From the NCBI GenBank assembly GCA_027729635.1, contig JAQCEM010000001.1:150246-214245 (forward strand): DNA of 64,000 bases, given 5' to 3'. This DNA comes from Casp-actino8 sp001510335 (GTDB lineage Bacteria > Actinomycetota > Acidimicrobiia > Acidimicrobiales > Ilumatobacteraceae). Below are positions 40,671 through 51,100 of the stretch, piece by piece (position 1 is the stretch's first letter; each line of letters starts with the position of its first letter). Position numbers and translations under genes: made by a program. The notes below the pieces were generated by a model. That model saw nothing but the letters and a program-made list of their open reading frames with translations. It ran no database searches and was not told where the DNA came from.

Positions 40671-43136
40671 TCAGAGGTCCGTTTTGAGCAATTCAGGATG
40701 GCGATCTCGGCGCCACATGACAACGAGCGCCACCAGCCCTGCAATCGTCAGCAAATAGGCAAAGCGATCTACAAAGCTGGCTTTGAAATGCAACGAAACA
40801 TTTTGTGAAGTTGGCACGACAACCATCATGTTTGGCGCAACTCGATATGGACCTTCGGCCCCTGTGACTTGCCAGTTCGGAAAATAACTCACCCGAATCA
40901 AAACCGGAACGCCCACTTTGTCAACCGAGAACGAAACTGTGTCGTCACCGATCTCAACGTTGGACACCACCGCTGGATCAACTTTGGAGGGCACGATTCG
41001 TTGCACTGGTCGGACCACATCGACCTTGCGCGAATCAGCGCCTGGTTCACCTTCGCGTACTGCCATGTCGACCGCGACATCGATTCGCTGCCAGCTTTCG
41101 GGACCATCTGCGACTGGCAATGCATCCCATTCAGATCGGTTCTGCAACCAACTACTGCCAAGTTCGAGCCAACGTTCACGCAAGTCACCCGAACGTTCGT
41201 TGACGACGACTGGCAACGTGTCAAGAGGGATAACTATCTCGGCATTGTCAACCGAGTAAATATGCCAAGGACCACTTGTTTCAAGTAACGAAAGTCCACC
41301 GCCATTGGCTGCAACTTCGTCGGCCTTCGCAATTGCCTCTGGGGTCACCGCCATGTAGTAATTGATTCCGAGTTCTTGCAAATATGAAACTCCAATGACG
41401 GCATCGTTATTGATGTACCGCAACTCACGGACCGGATTGGAAGATTGCTTTGACATCGCACCCGCGGCCAAAAAGTGATAGGGAGTTGTCCCGGCGGCCT
41501 CAAAGAACAATCCCTCGCTTGATCCGATACAACCGTCAGTCCAAAACGGTAAAAGCATGAGGGCCATGGTGGTTCCGTACTTATCGTTGCCGCCAAAGTT
41601 TTCCCACAACGCGCGTCCGCAGCCCCGCGTTTCGCCAATGCCTTTCATCGTTTGCACGACACCGTAATACTCACCATACGATGAGCGACCTTCGTAACCT
41701 GAAAAATTCCATCGAGCCCAGCCATCAACAAAACCTTTGCTAGATGCATCACCTTCAAAGGGACCCCAGGTGTACTCGGCACCCTGACCCTCATCTTTGA
41801 TGTTTCCAAATGGCAATACCTGAAAACGGAAACCTAAAATAATGAGCACAACGAATGCCGAGACAATCGCGGTCACCGAACGGGCGTTAAACATCTGACT
41901 TTTAATCAGTGCGCTTTCAACAAAAACTTCCGACTGCCGTGCCGCGCGTTCTTGTTGGGCATAACGCACAATGAAACTCACAAGCTCAATAATGCCGATG
42001 CCTGCGAGCAAATAGCGGCACATGTTGAACATCGGCAAAAGTCTCGGGTTCCACAACAATCCAATAATCGGCAAACTGTCATTGAACAGATAAACAAATG
42101 CGGCAAATACAAGTGCCGTTACGCCAAGCCAAATACCTGCCACATTTCGTTTCACGATCATGGCCGCGAATCCGATGATGGCAAAAGTCATAATAAACAC
42201 ATTCCAAAATGGCGGAAGTGCAAAAAACATGCCCCAATACGAAGTAAATGAACCATTTCCAGGTTCGCCTTTGTACTTCATATCGGTCATATAAGCGTGG
42301 TTCAACAGGAACGGCCCAACCCAAAACGCTGAAAGAAGTGCTCCTGATCCGGCAGTGGTGATAAACCAACGAACCTTAGATTTATCAAGCCACAAAAGCG
42401 CCATAAGCAAAAGACCGACCGCTACATAAATAGCGACGATTCCGTGACACAACACCGCAAGCGCCATGAATACTGCTGCCTTCACCCGATGCTTACCCGT
42501 TTGCATGCCATTGGCGAAAAATCCAAAGGTCAACATGGCAAACGAAAGCGATATCGAGAATGAATATTCACCAGCCATGGTTGAGGCAACGTTGCCTCCG
42601 TAAATCGTGTAACTCTCATCAAGGAGATACACCAATCCGACCATTGCGAAAAGTTCAGGAATTGGAAACGCGAATCGCGCCAATCGACCAAAGATCCAAC
42701 AACAAATCGGTAACGTCACGATGCCAGCGACCGCAACTATCTTGAGAGCAACACCGTACGGAAACACGAAGTTCAAAATCACGACAAATAAGGCCGGCAC
42801 AACCATGTAGAAGCGGTAAATCGGAAGTCCCGAATACCAATCCATCGACCAACCGTTAAGTTTCCACGGCAACAGATGATCGCGAAGGTAAGCCGGACCC
42901 CATACGTGGGCACCCATGTCTCCGCCAGTAGGTGTGGTGTCTTTGAAAACTAAAGACGGCTGAACGACTTTGATGGCAATAATGGTGCTGATTCCAACCA
43001 AAGCCACGCGAATCCAAAATGTGATGAGTCGCTCGCGCTCCCAACCATTAAATGGGGAACTGCGAAAAGGTTGCCAGCGATCGTCGTCAACTTTTCCTTC
43101 AACTGGTGCGACGGACTCAATTTCAAGATCATCCAT
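40671..43136 (-). CDS. Large polytopic membrane protein, PTPS-related/GT-C-like
   Basis: 821 residues with about 12 TM helices in the first 430 residues, one around 425-445, a large extracytoplasmic domain (about 450-785), and a final TM before RRDRHPELL. The first loop after TM1, TPTGGDMGAHVWGPAYLRDHLLPWKLNGWSMDWYSGLPIYRF, is the signature of the so-called 6-pyruvoyl-tetrahydropterin-synthase-related membrane domain, which looks like a GT-C glycosyltransferase loop with acidic catalytic residues. It may transfer a sugar from a polyprenyl carrier outside the membrane; this is inference. On minus GATAGT ends 7 nt before the ATG. I recognise the family but not the function. Confidence 0.78.
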   Translation of the reverse strand: MDDLEIESVAPVEGKVDDDRWQPFRSSPFNGWERERLITFWIRVALVGISTIIAIKVVQPSLVFKDTTPTGGDMGAHVWGPAYLRDHLLPWKLNGWSMDWYSGLPIYRFYMVVPALFVVILNFVFPYGVALKIVAVAGIVTLPICCWIFGRLARFAFPIPELFAMVGLVYLLDESYTIYGGNVASTMAGEYSFSISLSFAMLTFGFFANGMQTGKHRVKAAVFMALAVLCHGIVAIYVAVGLLLMALLWLDKSKVRWFITTAGSGALLSAFWVGPFLLNHAYMTDMKYKGEPGNGSFTSYWGMFFALPPFWNVFIMTFAIIGFAAMIVKRNVAGIWLGVTALVFAAFVYLFNDSLPIIGLLWNPRLLPMFNMCRYLLAGIGIIELVSFIVRYAQQERAARQSEVFVESALIKSQMFNARSVTAIVSAFVVLIILGFRFQVLPFGNIKDEGQGAEYTWGPFEGDASSKGFVDGWARWNFSGYEGRSSYGEYYGVVQTMKGIGETRGCGRALWENFGGNDKYGTTMALMLLPFWTDGCIGSSEGLFFEAAGTTPYHFLAAGAMSKQSSNPVRELRYINNDAVIGVSYLQELGINYYMAVTPEAIAKADEVAANGGGLSLLETSGPWHIYSVDNAEIVIPLDTLPVVVNERSGDLRERWLELGSSWLQNRSEWDALPVADGPESWQRIDVAVDMAVREGEPGADSRKVDVVRPVQRIVPSKVDPAVVSNVEIGDDTVSFSVDKVGVPVLIRVSYFPNWQVTGAEGPYRVAPNMMVVVPTSQNVSLHFKASFVDRFAYLLTIAGLVALVVMWRRDRHPELLKTDL

Positions 43137-43163
43137 ATAGGGAACTATCTTGCCACCTTTGCG

Positions 43164-43883
43164 CTATTGAGACACGAGCAACAACCCGGCCGCGTTAAAC
43201 CCGATGTGGGCAAAAATCGCCATCCCTAACCGCCCAGTGCGTTGAAAACAGATGCCGAGCACCAACGCAAAAGCAAAGAGACCTGGCAACTCAACGGGTT
43301 TCAAGTGAATCAAGGCAAACCAAGCCGACGAGATCAGTAGTGCCACCCAGTCGTTCAGTCGACTCTGCAAAGCTTGCAAAATCAGCCCGCGGTATATCAG
43401 TTCTTCAATCAAGGGTGCTCCGAGGGCCGCGACAATGATCAAAACAATGATCCAACCCCCGTTGGCCTTTTCCCACAAATCTCGAGCGCGCTGCTCGATG
43501 TCGTCGCTCGAAAAGGCATCCGACCAAATCTGTTGCAATGGCCAATAGATCGCTGGAACAAGCAACAACTGGCAGGCCACGCCAAGGGGCAGTCCGGCGA
43601 GATCAATCCACCGTGCTCGAACCTTGTAATCGTTGACAAACCGCCCTTGACCCCAGCGGCGACTCACGACCATCAGCGCAACGACAAATGGAATCCACAA
43701 GCAAAAAATGGAAAACACCGTCATTGAAATCGGCCATTGGTCTGACTTTTCGCCGCTGTGTCCAGTGACTGCGATCAACGCGCCCTGCAGGGGAAGCGCC
43801 GCCACATACGCCAAAAGCCAGGCCATGACGGCCACGCCGACGGTAAACCGTGTGGCGTTCGTCGCCGGATGAGGACGGGTCAT
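43164..43883 (-). CDS. CPBP-family intramembrane metalloprotease
   Basis: 239 residues with about seven TM helices. The catalytic motifs are LIEELIYRGLI (EExxxR), FALIHLKPVELPG (His) and IFAHIGFN (HxxxN), placing it in the CAAX protease and bacteriocin-processing (CPBP) family. Substrates of actinobacterial members are unknown. It starts 8 nt after the DUF3499 gene and is probably co-transcribed with it. Confidence 0.9.
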   Translation of the reverse strand: MTRPHPATNATRFTVGVAVMAWLLAYVAALPLQGALIAVTGHSGEKSDQWPISMTVFSIFCLWIPFVVALMVVSRRWGQGRFVNDYKVRARWIDLAGLPLGVACQLLLVPAIYWPLQQIWSDAFSSDDIEQRARDLWEKANGGWIIVLIIVAALGAPLIEELIYRGLILQALQSRLNDWVALLISSAWFALIHLKPVELPGLFAFALVLGICFQRTGRLGMAIFAHIGFNAAGLLLVSQ

Positions 43884-43891
43884 GAAGTGAC

Positions 43892-44119
43892 CTAGCCGGC
43901 CAGGCGATGCACGAAAGGAAGGACCTCGGCTTGACGCCGATCATCAAGGGTCCAGCCATTCGGAGGGGCAAAACGCTGCCAGTGCTTGTCACACAATTCA
44001 TAGACGTGCATATTTCTTTCATCTTGGATGTGGTTAATCCAAACGACCGACGTGTTGTACTGAAACGTCAAAGAAATGTGGGCGGTCTCTCGACAACCAC
44101 TACGAGTACACGAACGCAT
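43892..44119 (-). CDS. DUF3499 family protein
   Basis: A 75-residue small protein with a probable zinc site: CTRSGC (Cys4, Cys9) and CDKH (Cys43, His46), then RFAPPNGWTL. The family is almost confined to actinobacteria and has no known function. In mycobacteria a member lies near manB and whiB2. Minus-strand TAAATT ends 6 nt before the ATG, so it is probably leaderless. Divergent from ftsH. Confidence 0.85.
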   Translation of the reverse strand: MRSCTRSGCRETAHISLTFQYNTSVVWINHIQDERNMHVYELCDKHWQRFAPPNGWTLDDRRQAEVLPFVHRLAG

Positions 44120-44125
44120 AGGAAA

Positions 44126-44131
44126 AATTTA
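44126..44131 (-). promoter_or_regulatory. -10 box of the DUF3499 gene
   Basis: On minus it reads TAAATT, 6 nt before ATG 44119. Confidence 0.5.
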
Positions 44132-44237
44132 CGAGATTAAAGAGTGCCTTTGGTGGATAGGCCGACGTGGTTGTCCCGAGGTCCGTCGGACCCAGTGTGA
44201 CTTCTGCAGTACAAAGACATCCATACTCAATTGCGCC

Positions 44238-44254
44238 CGACACTCCGAGTGTCG
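44238..44254. promoter_or_regulatory. 17-bp palindrome upstream of ftsH
   Basis: CGACACT (44238-44244), CCG, AGTGTCG (44248-44254), a perfect dyad. It covers the expected -35 zone of the ftsH promoter (-10 at 44266-44271). It does not match the HAIR or CIRCE heat-shock operators I know. The rest of the 158-bp gap holds a small GGTCC/GGACC stem (44180-44192) and no gene. Confidence 0.5.
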
Positions 44255-44265
44255 CTACTCGGTCG

Positions 44266-44271
44266 TATCAT
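44266..44271 (+). promoter_or_regulatory. -10 box of ftsH
   Basis: TATCAT ends 6 nt before ATG 44278, predicting a leaderless ftsH mRNA. It rules out the longer in-frame start at 44167. Confidence 0.55.
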
Positions 44272-44277
44272 GGCGTC

Positions 44278-46242
44278 ATGAGCGAGTCCACTCCTCCCCC
44301 TCCGCCCCCGTCGCCCACTCCGCCCTCGTCGGGCGGTCAGTCACCGCGCAAGATGAGTCGCTCGCAGGAGAACAAAGATTCATCATCGCCCGACGGCAAA
44401 CCATCCGGCCGGCCGTCCATGCCCAAGTGGTCGCCTTGGGTGCTACTCGGACTAATTTTAGTTCTCATTTTTGGACCGCAACTCTTACCCGGCCCCGACC
44501 GTGAGAAGTTGGGTTTTGAAGAATTCATCACGCAGGTCACCAGTGGCAAAGTTGATGAAGTCAAGTTGAATAACGCAACACTGACGATCACTGGGACATT
44601 CACAGATGGCAGTTCATTCTCAACAACTGCTCCCCCCGGATTTCCGAACGAAAAAGACCGCGAACTTCTTCGTGGACAGGGTGTTGATTTCAAGCCCAAT
44701 ACTCCCCAAACAAATTGGGTGATGAATCTCATTCCGCTGTTGTTGCCATTCATTTTGATCATTGGATTCTTGGTATGGATGAACAAACGAGCCTCTGGGC
44801 AAATGGGCAACATGATGTCAATTGGTCGCAGTCGCGCCAAAGCATATGACGCCGATCGTCCATCAACGACCTTCGCCGACATCGCTGGCTATGAAGGTGT
44901 CAAAACAGAAATCAAAGAAGTCGTCGATTTCTTGCGTATGCCGGAACGTTTCAAAGAAATCGGTGCCAAAGTTCCTAAAGGAATGTTGCTCGTTGGTCCG
45001 CCAGGAACTGGCAAGACATTGTTTGCCCGAGCCGTTGCCGGAGAAGCTGGTGTTGGCTTCTTGTCAGTCACCGGCTCTGACTTCATGGAAATGTTTGTCG
45101 GCGTTGGTGCCAGCCGTGTACGCGACTTATTCCAGCAAGCCCGCAAGATGGGTAAAGCCATCATCTTCGTTGACGAAATTGACTCAATCGGTCGTAAACG
45201 TGGCGCTGGTCTCGGTGGAGGTCACGACGAACGCGAGCAAACTTTGAACCAAATGTTGTCTGAAATGGACGGGTTCGAAACATCAGAAGGCATCGTCATT
45301 TTGGCGGCGACAAACCGTCCCGATGTTCTTGACCCTGCGTTGCTCCGCCCAGGTCGCTTTGACCGCCAGATCGTTGTTCCGTTACCCGAGTTTGAAGAGC
45401 GGGCGGCCATTTTGCGAGTTCACAGTCGCGATAAGCGCATGGGACCAGATGTTGATCTCGACACCATGGCCAAGGGCACTCCCGGTATGAGCGGTGCCGA
45501 CCTCGCCAACTTGGTGAATGAAGCAGCACTCTTCGCCGTACGTCGGGCCAATGCACAAATTGAGCGCATCGACTTTGAGTCAGCCCGCGATCGCATCATG
45601 ATGGGAGCCCGCCGAGACTCGCTCATTTTGTCCGCAGAAGAAAAGCGCGTCACTGCTTACCACGAAGGTGGCCACGCAATTTTGGCAACTGTCTTGCCGC
45701 ATGGTGACGCATTGCATAAGGTCACCATTCTTCCGCGAGGCATGGCCCTTGGTGTCACGCAAACACTCCCCGAAGAACGCCATAGTTTCTCAAAGGATTA
45801 CATTCTCGACCGAATCTGTATGGCTCTCGGTGGTCGCGTCGCCGAAGATTTGGTTTTCCAACAGCAAACCACTGGTGCATCAAATGACCTTGAAGTAGTG
45901 ACCGGATTGGCACGTCGCATGGTGCGTGAATGGGGCATGAGCGACAAGGTCGGCCCCATGGCTTGGCATAATCAGCAAAATGTCTTCCTAGGCGAAGACC
46001 TGATGACTGGCGGACGCGAATACAGCGATGACACCGCTCGACTCATGGACGAAGAGATCAACACGATCTTGCGTCAACAGGAAACTCGAGCCACCGAACT
46101 TCTCTCCAAGCACCGCATCGGTCTTGATTTAGTTGCCCAAGCACTTCTCGAAAAAGAAACCATTGATGGAGACCTTGTCAACGCTCTTGTGCAGCAAGGC
46201 CTCGACGGCAATACCCAGTCACCGATCGGCGTCATCGACTGA
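44278..46242 (+). CDS. ftsH: ATP-dependent zinc metalloprotease FtsH
   Basis: 654 residues. A Pro/Ser-rich cytosolic N-terminus is followed by TM1 (about 55-70), an external domain, TM2 (about 140-160), and an AAA domain with Walker A GPPGTGKT (from residue 240), Walker B IIFVDEIDSIG and the second region of homology ATNRPDVLDPALLRPGRFDR. The protease domain carries zinc motif HEGGH (His462, Glu463, His466; usually HEAGH). It degrades damaged membrane proteins and regulatory factors. A palindrome overlaps its promoter, suggesting dedicated regulation. Confidence 0.96.
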   Translation: MSESTPPPPPPSPTPPSSGGQSPRKMSRSQENKDSSSPDGKPSGRPSMPKWSPWVLLGLILVLIFGPQLLPGPDREKLGFEEFITQVTSGKVDEVKLNNATLTITGTFTDGSSFSTTAPPGFPNEKDRELLRGQGVDFKPNTPQTNWVMNLIPLLLPFILIIGFLVWMNKRASGQMGNMMSIGRSRAKAYDADRPSTTFADIAGYEGVKTEIKEVVDFLRMPERFKEIGAKVPKGMLLVGPPGTGKTLFARAVAGEAGVGFLSVTGSDFMEMFVGVGASRVRDLFQQARKMGKAIIFVDEIDSIGRKRGAGLGGGHDEREQTLNQMLSEMDGFETSEGIVILAATNRPDVLDPALLRPGRFDRQIVVPLPEFEERAAILRVHSRDKRMGPDVDLDTMAKGTPGMSGADLANLVNEAALFAVRRANAQIERIDFESARDRIMMGARRDSLILSAEEKRVTAYHEGGHAILATVLPHGDALHKVTILPRGMALGVTQTLPEERHSFSKDYILDRICMALGGRVAEDLVFQQQTTGASNDLEVVTGLARRMVREWGMSDKVGPMAWHNQQNVFLGEDLMTGGREYSDDTARLMDEEINTILRQQETRATELLSKHRIGLDLVAQALLEKETIDGDLVNALVQQGLDGNTQSPIGVID

Positions 46243-46263
46243 CCAGTCCGCTAATGCGAACCG

Positions 46264-46722
46264 CTATTCGTGATCTTGACAGAGACCGTCTGCTGGCGGT
46301 TGCAGTTGGGGATCGCGAGCCGATGCCACACCTGCCCATAAATCTGTTGCACTGACCGGCCCCAGAAATGACTTATGCACGACTCCGTGCATATCGCTCA
46401 CCACAACAGTCGGAACAGCCTCAATGTTGTATTTGCGATGCAACTCTTTGTTTTCGGAATACTCAACATCTAACACCGCCACTTGCTTACTGGCAACAAC
46501 TTGTGCCTTCGCCAACATATCTGCGCATACATGACATGACGCCGATGTAAAAACCGCCACCAACCATTCCTGCTGCACTGCCGGAAAATCAACGCGATCG
46601 ATCTGTGTTGGTGCGGCAAAGACCTTTTGCGTTGGCGCATCAACAGCTTGACGTCGCCGAACCACCACTGCCACTATTGCGACAACTGCACCAATGATGA
46701 GAGCGATGAGCACGCTCATCAT
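46264..46722 (-). CDS. Membrane-anchored thioredoxin-like protein
   Basis: 152 residues. An N-terminal TM helix (about 4-22) and a short linker lead into a thioredoxin fold with redox motif SCHVC (Cys63, Cys66) and cis-Pro EAVPTVVV. The topology (positive RRR after the helix) suggests the domain could face the cytosol; this is not certain. It overlaps the DUF5719 gene by 4 nt (ATGA) and is the last gene of the GT2-DUF5719 operon. A role in disulfide handling for the exported DUF5719 protein is inference. Confidence 0.83.
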   Translation of the reverse strand: MMSVLIALIIGAVVAIVAVVVRRRQAVDAPTQKVFAAPTQIDRVDFPAVQQEWLVAVFTSASCHVCADMLAKAQVVASKQVAVLDVEYSENKELHRKYNIEAVPTVVVSDMHGVVHKSFLGPVSATDLWAGVASARDPQLQPPADGLCQDHE

Positions 46723-48170
46723 GGCAACAACTTTTCTGGAAAAGCGAGCGATCCACTGCGACCTCGCAAAGTCGGCGTACGTTCAAGACGACGCTCAACC
46801 AAAATAGATTGGTCACTGACTACCTCAAGCGCACGTCCGAACGAGAGTGGATCAACCAAATCAATTGAAACCAAACCATTGGCCGCGATAGGAATATCGC
46901 TGAGTCCGGGAACTGGCTCTTCTCCCCCAGGACCAACCGAGTAGATCGTCACGACTCCGCTATTTGGTGATGTGTTGAGAATCGTCAATACATCTTCAAT
47001 CGCAATCGTGGTCGAAGTTGGAACGCTCCAACGCGTTGATTGGAAACCTCGCTGAGCACCGAGCACAACGGTGGTCGCAACGCTCGAACCCGCTGGTTTT
47101 GTGAGCACCCGCCCCACCACAAGTTGGGCTCCGTCTTGCCCACTTACAACACCGCCGTGCAGTCCATCAGGCAAACCCACAATCGCTGATATATCAAAGG
47201 GCACAACATCATTCGCGGGGATGGTCAAAGTTGTCGGCAGCACCGTCGCCACAGTCGGATCAAGACCAAGCATGACGACATCAGCCAAAACATCTTGATC
47301 GTTGGGGTTGAAAATCATGTAGGTCTCAGAAATACCGGCGCCCTTTTCTCCATCAGCGAACCACCACTGATCAGAAGTTGAAGGGCTTCCCAGCGACAAC
47401 ACATGTCCTAGCCGACCCGCACCAAGGAAATGCTGATCTTTAGCCGCAACAATTCGTCCCGCCGAGGCCACGACACTGACCGCCAAAATCTTTTCATCAC
47501 GAAAACCAGAGTCTGGAATGTTCAGAATACGTATTGATTGAGCCGGAATAACAAACCCCTGAAGATTTGTTGGAGTGCGCTGACCATTCTTCGTCGCGAT
47601 TTCAATATTGACGATCGCTGGTGACAAATACGGATTCGTTAGGACCAAACGAAAATCCGATGACTCTGCAGAAAAGCCGTCAGCGAAATACCACTCATTT
47701 GAAGTTCGATTTGAACAAGGCGACACTGCAGCACCGGCAGGATGTAGCGCACGCTGCTCAACACTTGCTGCCGAATCAGTGAGTTCAACTAGTGCACTCG
47801 CATATGGTGCCGTCACTAACGAATTGATCTCAATCACGAGTTGCGAACGCGGATCAGAATTGATCGCCTGAGTCACCGGAGTTTGTTCGCTCGTCAGAAT
47901 CGTCAACAGACCGGTCACTGGTGTCTCTAACGGATTCGAGATCACGATCTCGCCTCCGTAGGTACCGCTGTCACTTTCTCCGCCCGCCGATGTTCCAGCG
48001 CAAAACCAAGTGCTCGTGACCGCTTGATCGTTACGAACAATTGCTGGCGTACCAGGCCGAGTTCCGAGCGAAAACACTGCAGCAAATTGACTTTCGTCTC
48101 GGTCTGAAAAGTTAAAAGCCAAACCAATAACCACCAACAAAACGAGATAAAGGCTCACCCGACGATTCAT
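46719..48170 (-). CDS. DUF5719 family exported protein
   Basis: 483 residues beginning with a signal anchor (VSLYLVLLVVIGLAF), then a repeated beta-rich pattern: STWFCAGTSAGGESDSGTYG, EWYFADGFSAESSDFRLVLTNP, QWWFADGEKGAGISETYMIFNP. Each unit resembles a WxFAxG...NP module, three visible copies, suggesting a multi-domain beta protein outside the membrane. The family occurs in actinobacteria next to a GT2 membrane glycosyltransferase. Function unknown. ATGA overlaps exist at both ends. Confidence 0.85.
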   Translation of the reverse strand: MNRRVSLYLVLLVVIGLAFNFSDRDESQFAAVFSLGTRPGTPAIVRNDQAVTSTWFCAGTSAGGESDSGTYGGEIVISNPLETPVTGLLTILTSEQTPVTQAINSDPRSQLVIEINSLVTAPYASALVELTDSAASVEQRALHPAGAAVSPCSNRTSNEWYFADGFSAESSDFRLVLTNPYLSPAIVNIEIATKNGQRTPTNLQGFVIPAQSIRILNIPDSGFRDEKILAVSVVASAGRIVAAKDQHFLGAGRLGHVLSLGSPSTSDQWWFADGEKGAGISETYMIFNPNDQDVLADVVMLGLDPTVATVLPTTLTIPANDVVPFDISAIVGLPDGLHGGVVSGQDGAQLVVGRVLTKPAGSSVATTVVLGAQRGFQSTRWSVPTSTTIAIEDVLTILNTSPNSGVVTIYSVGPGGEEPVPGLSDIPIAANGLVSIDLVDPLSFGRALEVVSDQSILVERRLERTPTLRGRSGSLAFPEKLLP

Positions 48171-51100
48171 GCTTGATCACCTGAAATGGGGTTCGCTGAG
48201 AGTGAAACAACTGGAGTCGTTTCTGGTAATTCAAATTGTTGACGTCGAGAACCACGGCGAAGATTCGGTTGCAAAATTCCGAGCACTACCACCAACCACA
48301 AGAACACTTGCAACAACACCCACATGTAACGACTGAGAGGGTTTGAGTAAGACAAACGCGCCAATCCACCGTCGCCCGTTTCAAAATGCATGACGGTTCC
48401 GAACGAAGCTTCAGGTTTGATGGTTTGCCCATCAATTGTCAGTGTCCATCGCGGGTCAAAGGGAACGCCCAAATGAAAACGCCCTGCTGGAAGTTCCTGG
48501 GTCGGACTTGCCCAACTTGTCGTACCGTTCAGAGCAGCAAGCGAGCCGGTCAATTCAGTCGCTACGAGAGCCTCAGCCCCACCTTCACTACTTTGTTGGG
48601 AGGCCACGGTGCTCAACATTCCGGTTAAGGGAATCCACTGCGAGTTTTCAAAAATCGTCATGCTCAAAGGCCCATAGACATTTCGCAAATCCAATTGTTC
48701 TGCAAATGCTTCGCGCAAACCGAGCGGTACGGCTACCAGTGATTCACTCGAGGATTGAACTGGGATGACGATGTACCGAATACCAAGTGGAGCCATCAGC
48801 CGCCCGACACGACCAGTTGTCCCAGAGGCCACTGCATCAAGGAGCGGTTCAATGAAAATCTTGGCGTCTCGCGAGGCCGACGACACTTGATTCAACATTG
48901 ATGCATCACCGTTTTGCACCAACGAATACGCCAGACCATCGCGATAAGTGTGCTGATCAGATGGGATGAGTCGTGAGTCACCGACGAGCAAAATTCGATA
49001 ATCGCCCTGACTTGAATCACCCAATAGTTCGCGCATTTGTTGAGCCAAAGTAACTGAAGGCTGTTCCCATTGACCATTTGATGCAGCAGCGACGACAGGC
49101 AAAAGTCCAAGAGGAAGAGTGACGAGCGACAAAAGCGCCAATGGCTGTCGCCATCCGAAGCGACCGCCTCGAACATCAATTCCGAAAGCCATCACGATGA
49201 TCGCTGCGCCAATTGCCAAACAACTCGCAACAGGGGCCAACAAAATGCCGGTTTCGGGAAGGCGAATAGGCAAATCATCACCCGAGTTCAGCAGTGCCAA
49301 TGCAAGCAAAACAATGGACAAAATCGCGGCTCGCGAAGCCCATATAAAACGTGAATTCTTAGACACCAATGGTGCGACAAGGAGTGGAACGTAGAGCAAC
49401 ACGATCAACCCACCAAGTGCGGCTGGACCGATACCGAAACGCAAGACCTCCCACAATCCGAGATTTTCCGGAGAACGAGCTGGCGAACCAACAATTGCGT
49501 CCCACCCGCCATGAGACAAATAGCGCGTGATCCAAGGCATGTTGAGAACAACCGCTGCTGCCGTTGCGCTCATTGCGCCCGAGAAACCTAATCCAGCGGC
49601 CCGAGTTGAACCTCCTGAAACAGCAGCCGTCAACAGCCACAACAATGCGCTCAATAGAACGACAACAACAACTCCTGGACTAAAGGCCATCGTGACTCCG
49701 AAAAGCAACGAAAGTTTTGCGACCAAACGAATCCGCTGTTTCGTTGACGGATGATCAACGACGTCGCCAGGTTCGTCATCAACAATTGATGTGCCAATGC
49801 CACCGAAAGAACGAATCAGGTGGAGGGCCCAAGGAACAACGGCGTAGGCAATCAGTACTTGATGTCGGCCACTCGCGACCGCCGCATACGGAAGTGGCAC
49901 TGCGGCGTACGCAATGACTCCGACGATACGGGCGCGTTCGTTAGCAACTACTCCACACAAAGCCGAAACACCAAGCCATCCCAGAGGAATGAGCCCAATG
50001 GTGATCAGGGTGTGCAACAACCCCATCTGCCCAAGCGTGATGATTCCACCGAGTGCAACAAGGACTGTGCTGGTTGGTTGAGCAGTCGTGCTGCCGAGGT
50101 CTTGAGCCCACCAGCCGCTCACGTATTGACGCAGCAAATCACGCGGTGATTCTGGAAGCGGCAACAAGTCGCCCACGGAATGTACGCCATTCATCCACAA
50201 TTGACGGCCCCCGAGAAAGAGCAATACGGCGAGGACTCCCCACGATGCAATGGCCTTGGGGCTTCGAACATTTGCGTCGTTTCCAGCGCCTCGAATATTC
50301 GCTGAAGGTGTAAATCGGCGATGACGAATGATTCGTTTCCAGCGCACACTGCCGCGAACCTGTAGTTCAACGACTTCATGGTCGGGCACTTGACGCAACA
50401 TGCGGACCCGCGACCGACGACGAGCGATATTGCCAATACTGGGCAGCAAGTTCAATAATCCGCTCAGCCCAGCGAAAGCCCGCTGCCATCGACCGCGAAC
50501 CATTGAGCCAAGTGCTTCGACACAGGTAATAAGAAACAACAGCGGCACTACGATCGGCAGGCGGCGGGCTCCGGTCAGCGACAGCACCGTTGACATGCGG
50601 TGCCTTTCGGCCTGTCGCATGAGTGAGCCAGAGTCGCGGCGGCGATCAGCCAGTCGCTCGTCAATTAAGCCGCGATGACGAGCAGTCGCGGCAGGGACAA
50701 CAACGACACGAGCACCTGATAGATGAGCCCGCCAACACAGATCAAGATCTTCACCAAAAAACTCAATGGAAGGTTCGAAACCTCCAAGTTCGCGAAAGAG
50801 GTCAGCACGAACGAGCAAACATGATGAAGACAAAACAAACACATCACGCACCGCGTCATGTTGTTCTTGATCAAGCTCGTGGGGCTCAACTGCACTGTCG
50901 AGTTCACCGAACCAATCACAATCAAAGCCCACTGCCTGCAACCGTCGAGTTTCATCCCACTCAACGAACTTTGGGCCAACCATTCCGGCATTTGACCGAT
51001 ACAGCTCTTCGACCATCAGTCGAATTGCGTCCGGGGCCAATACGACATCGTCGTGCATCAGTAGGAAAAATCCACTGTCTCCCTCAACCAAACGCAACAC

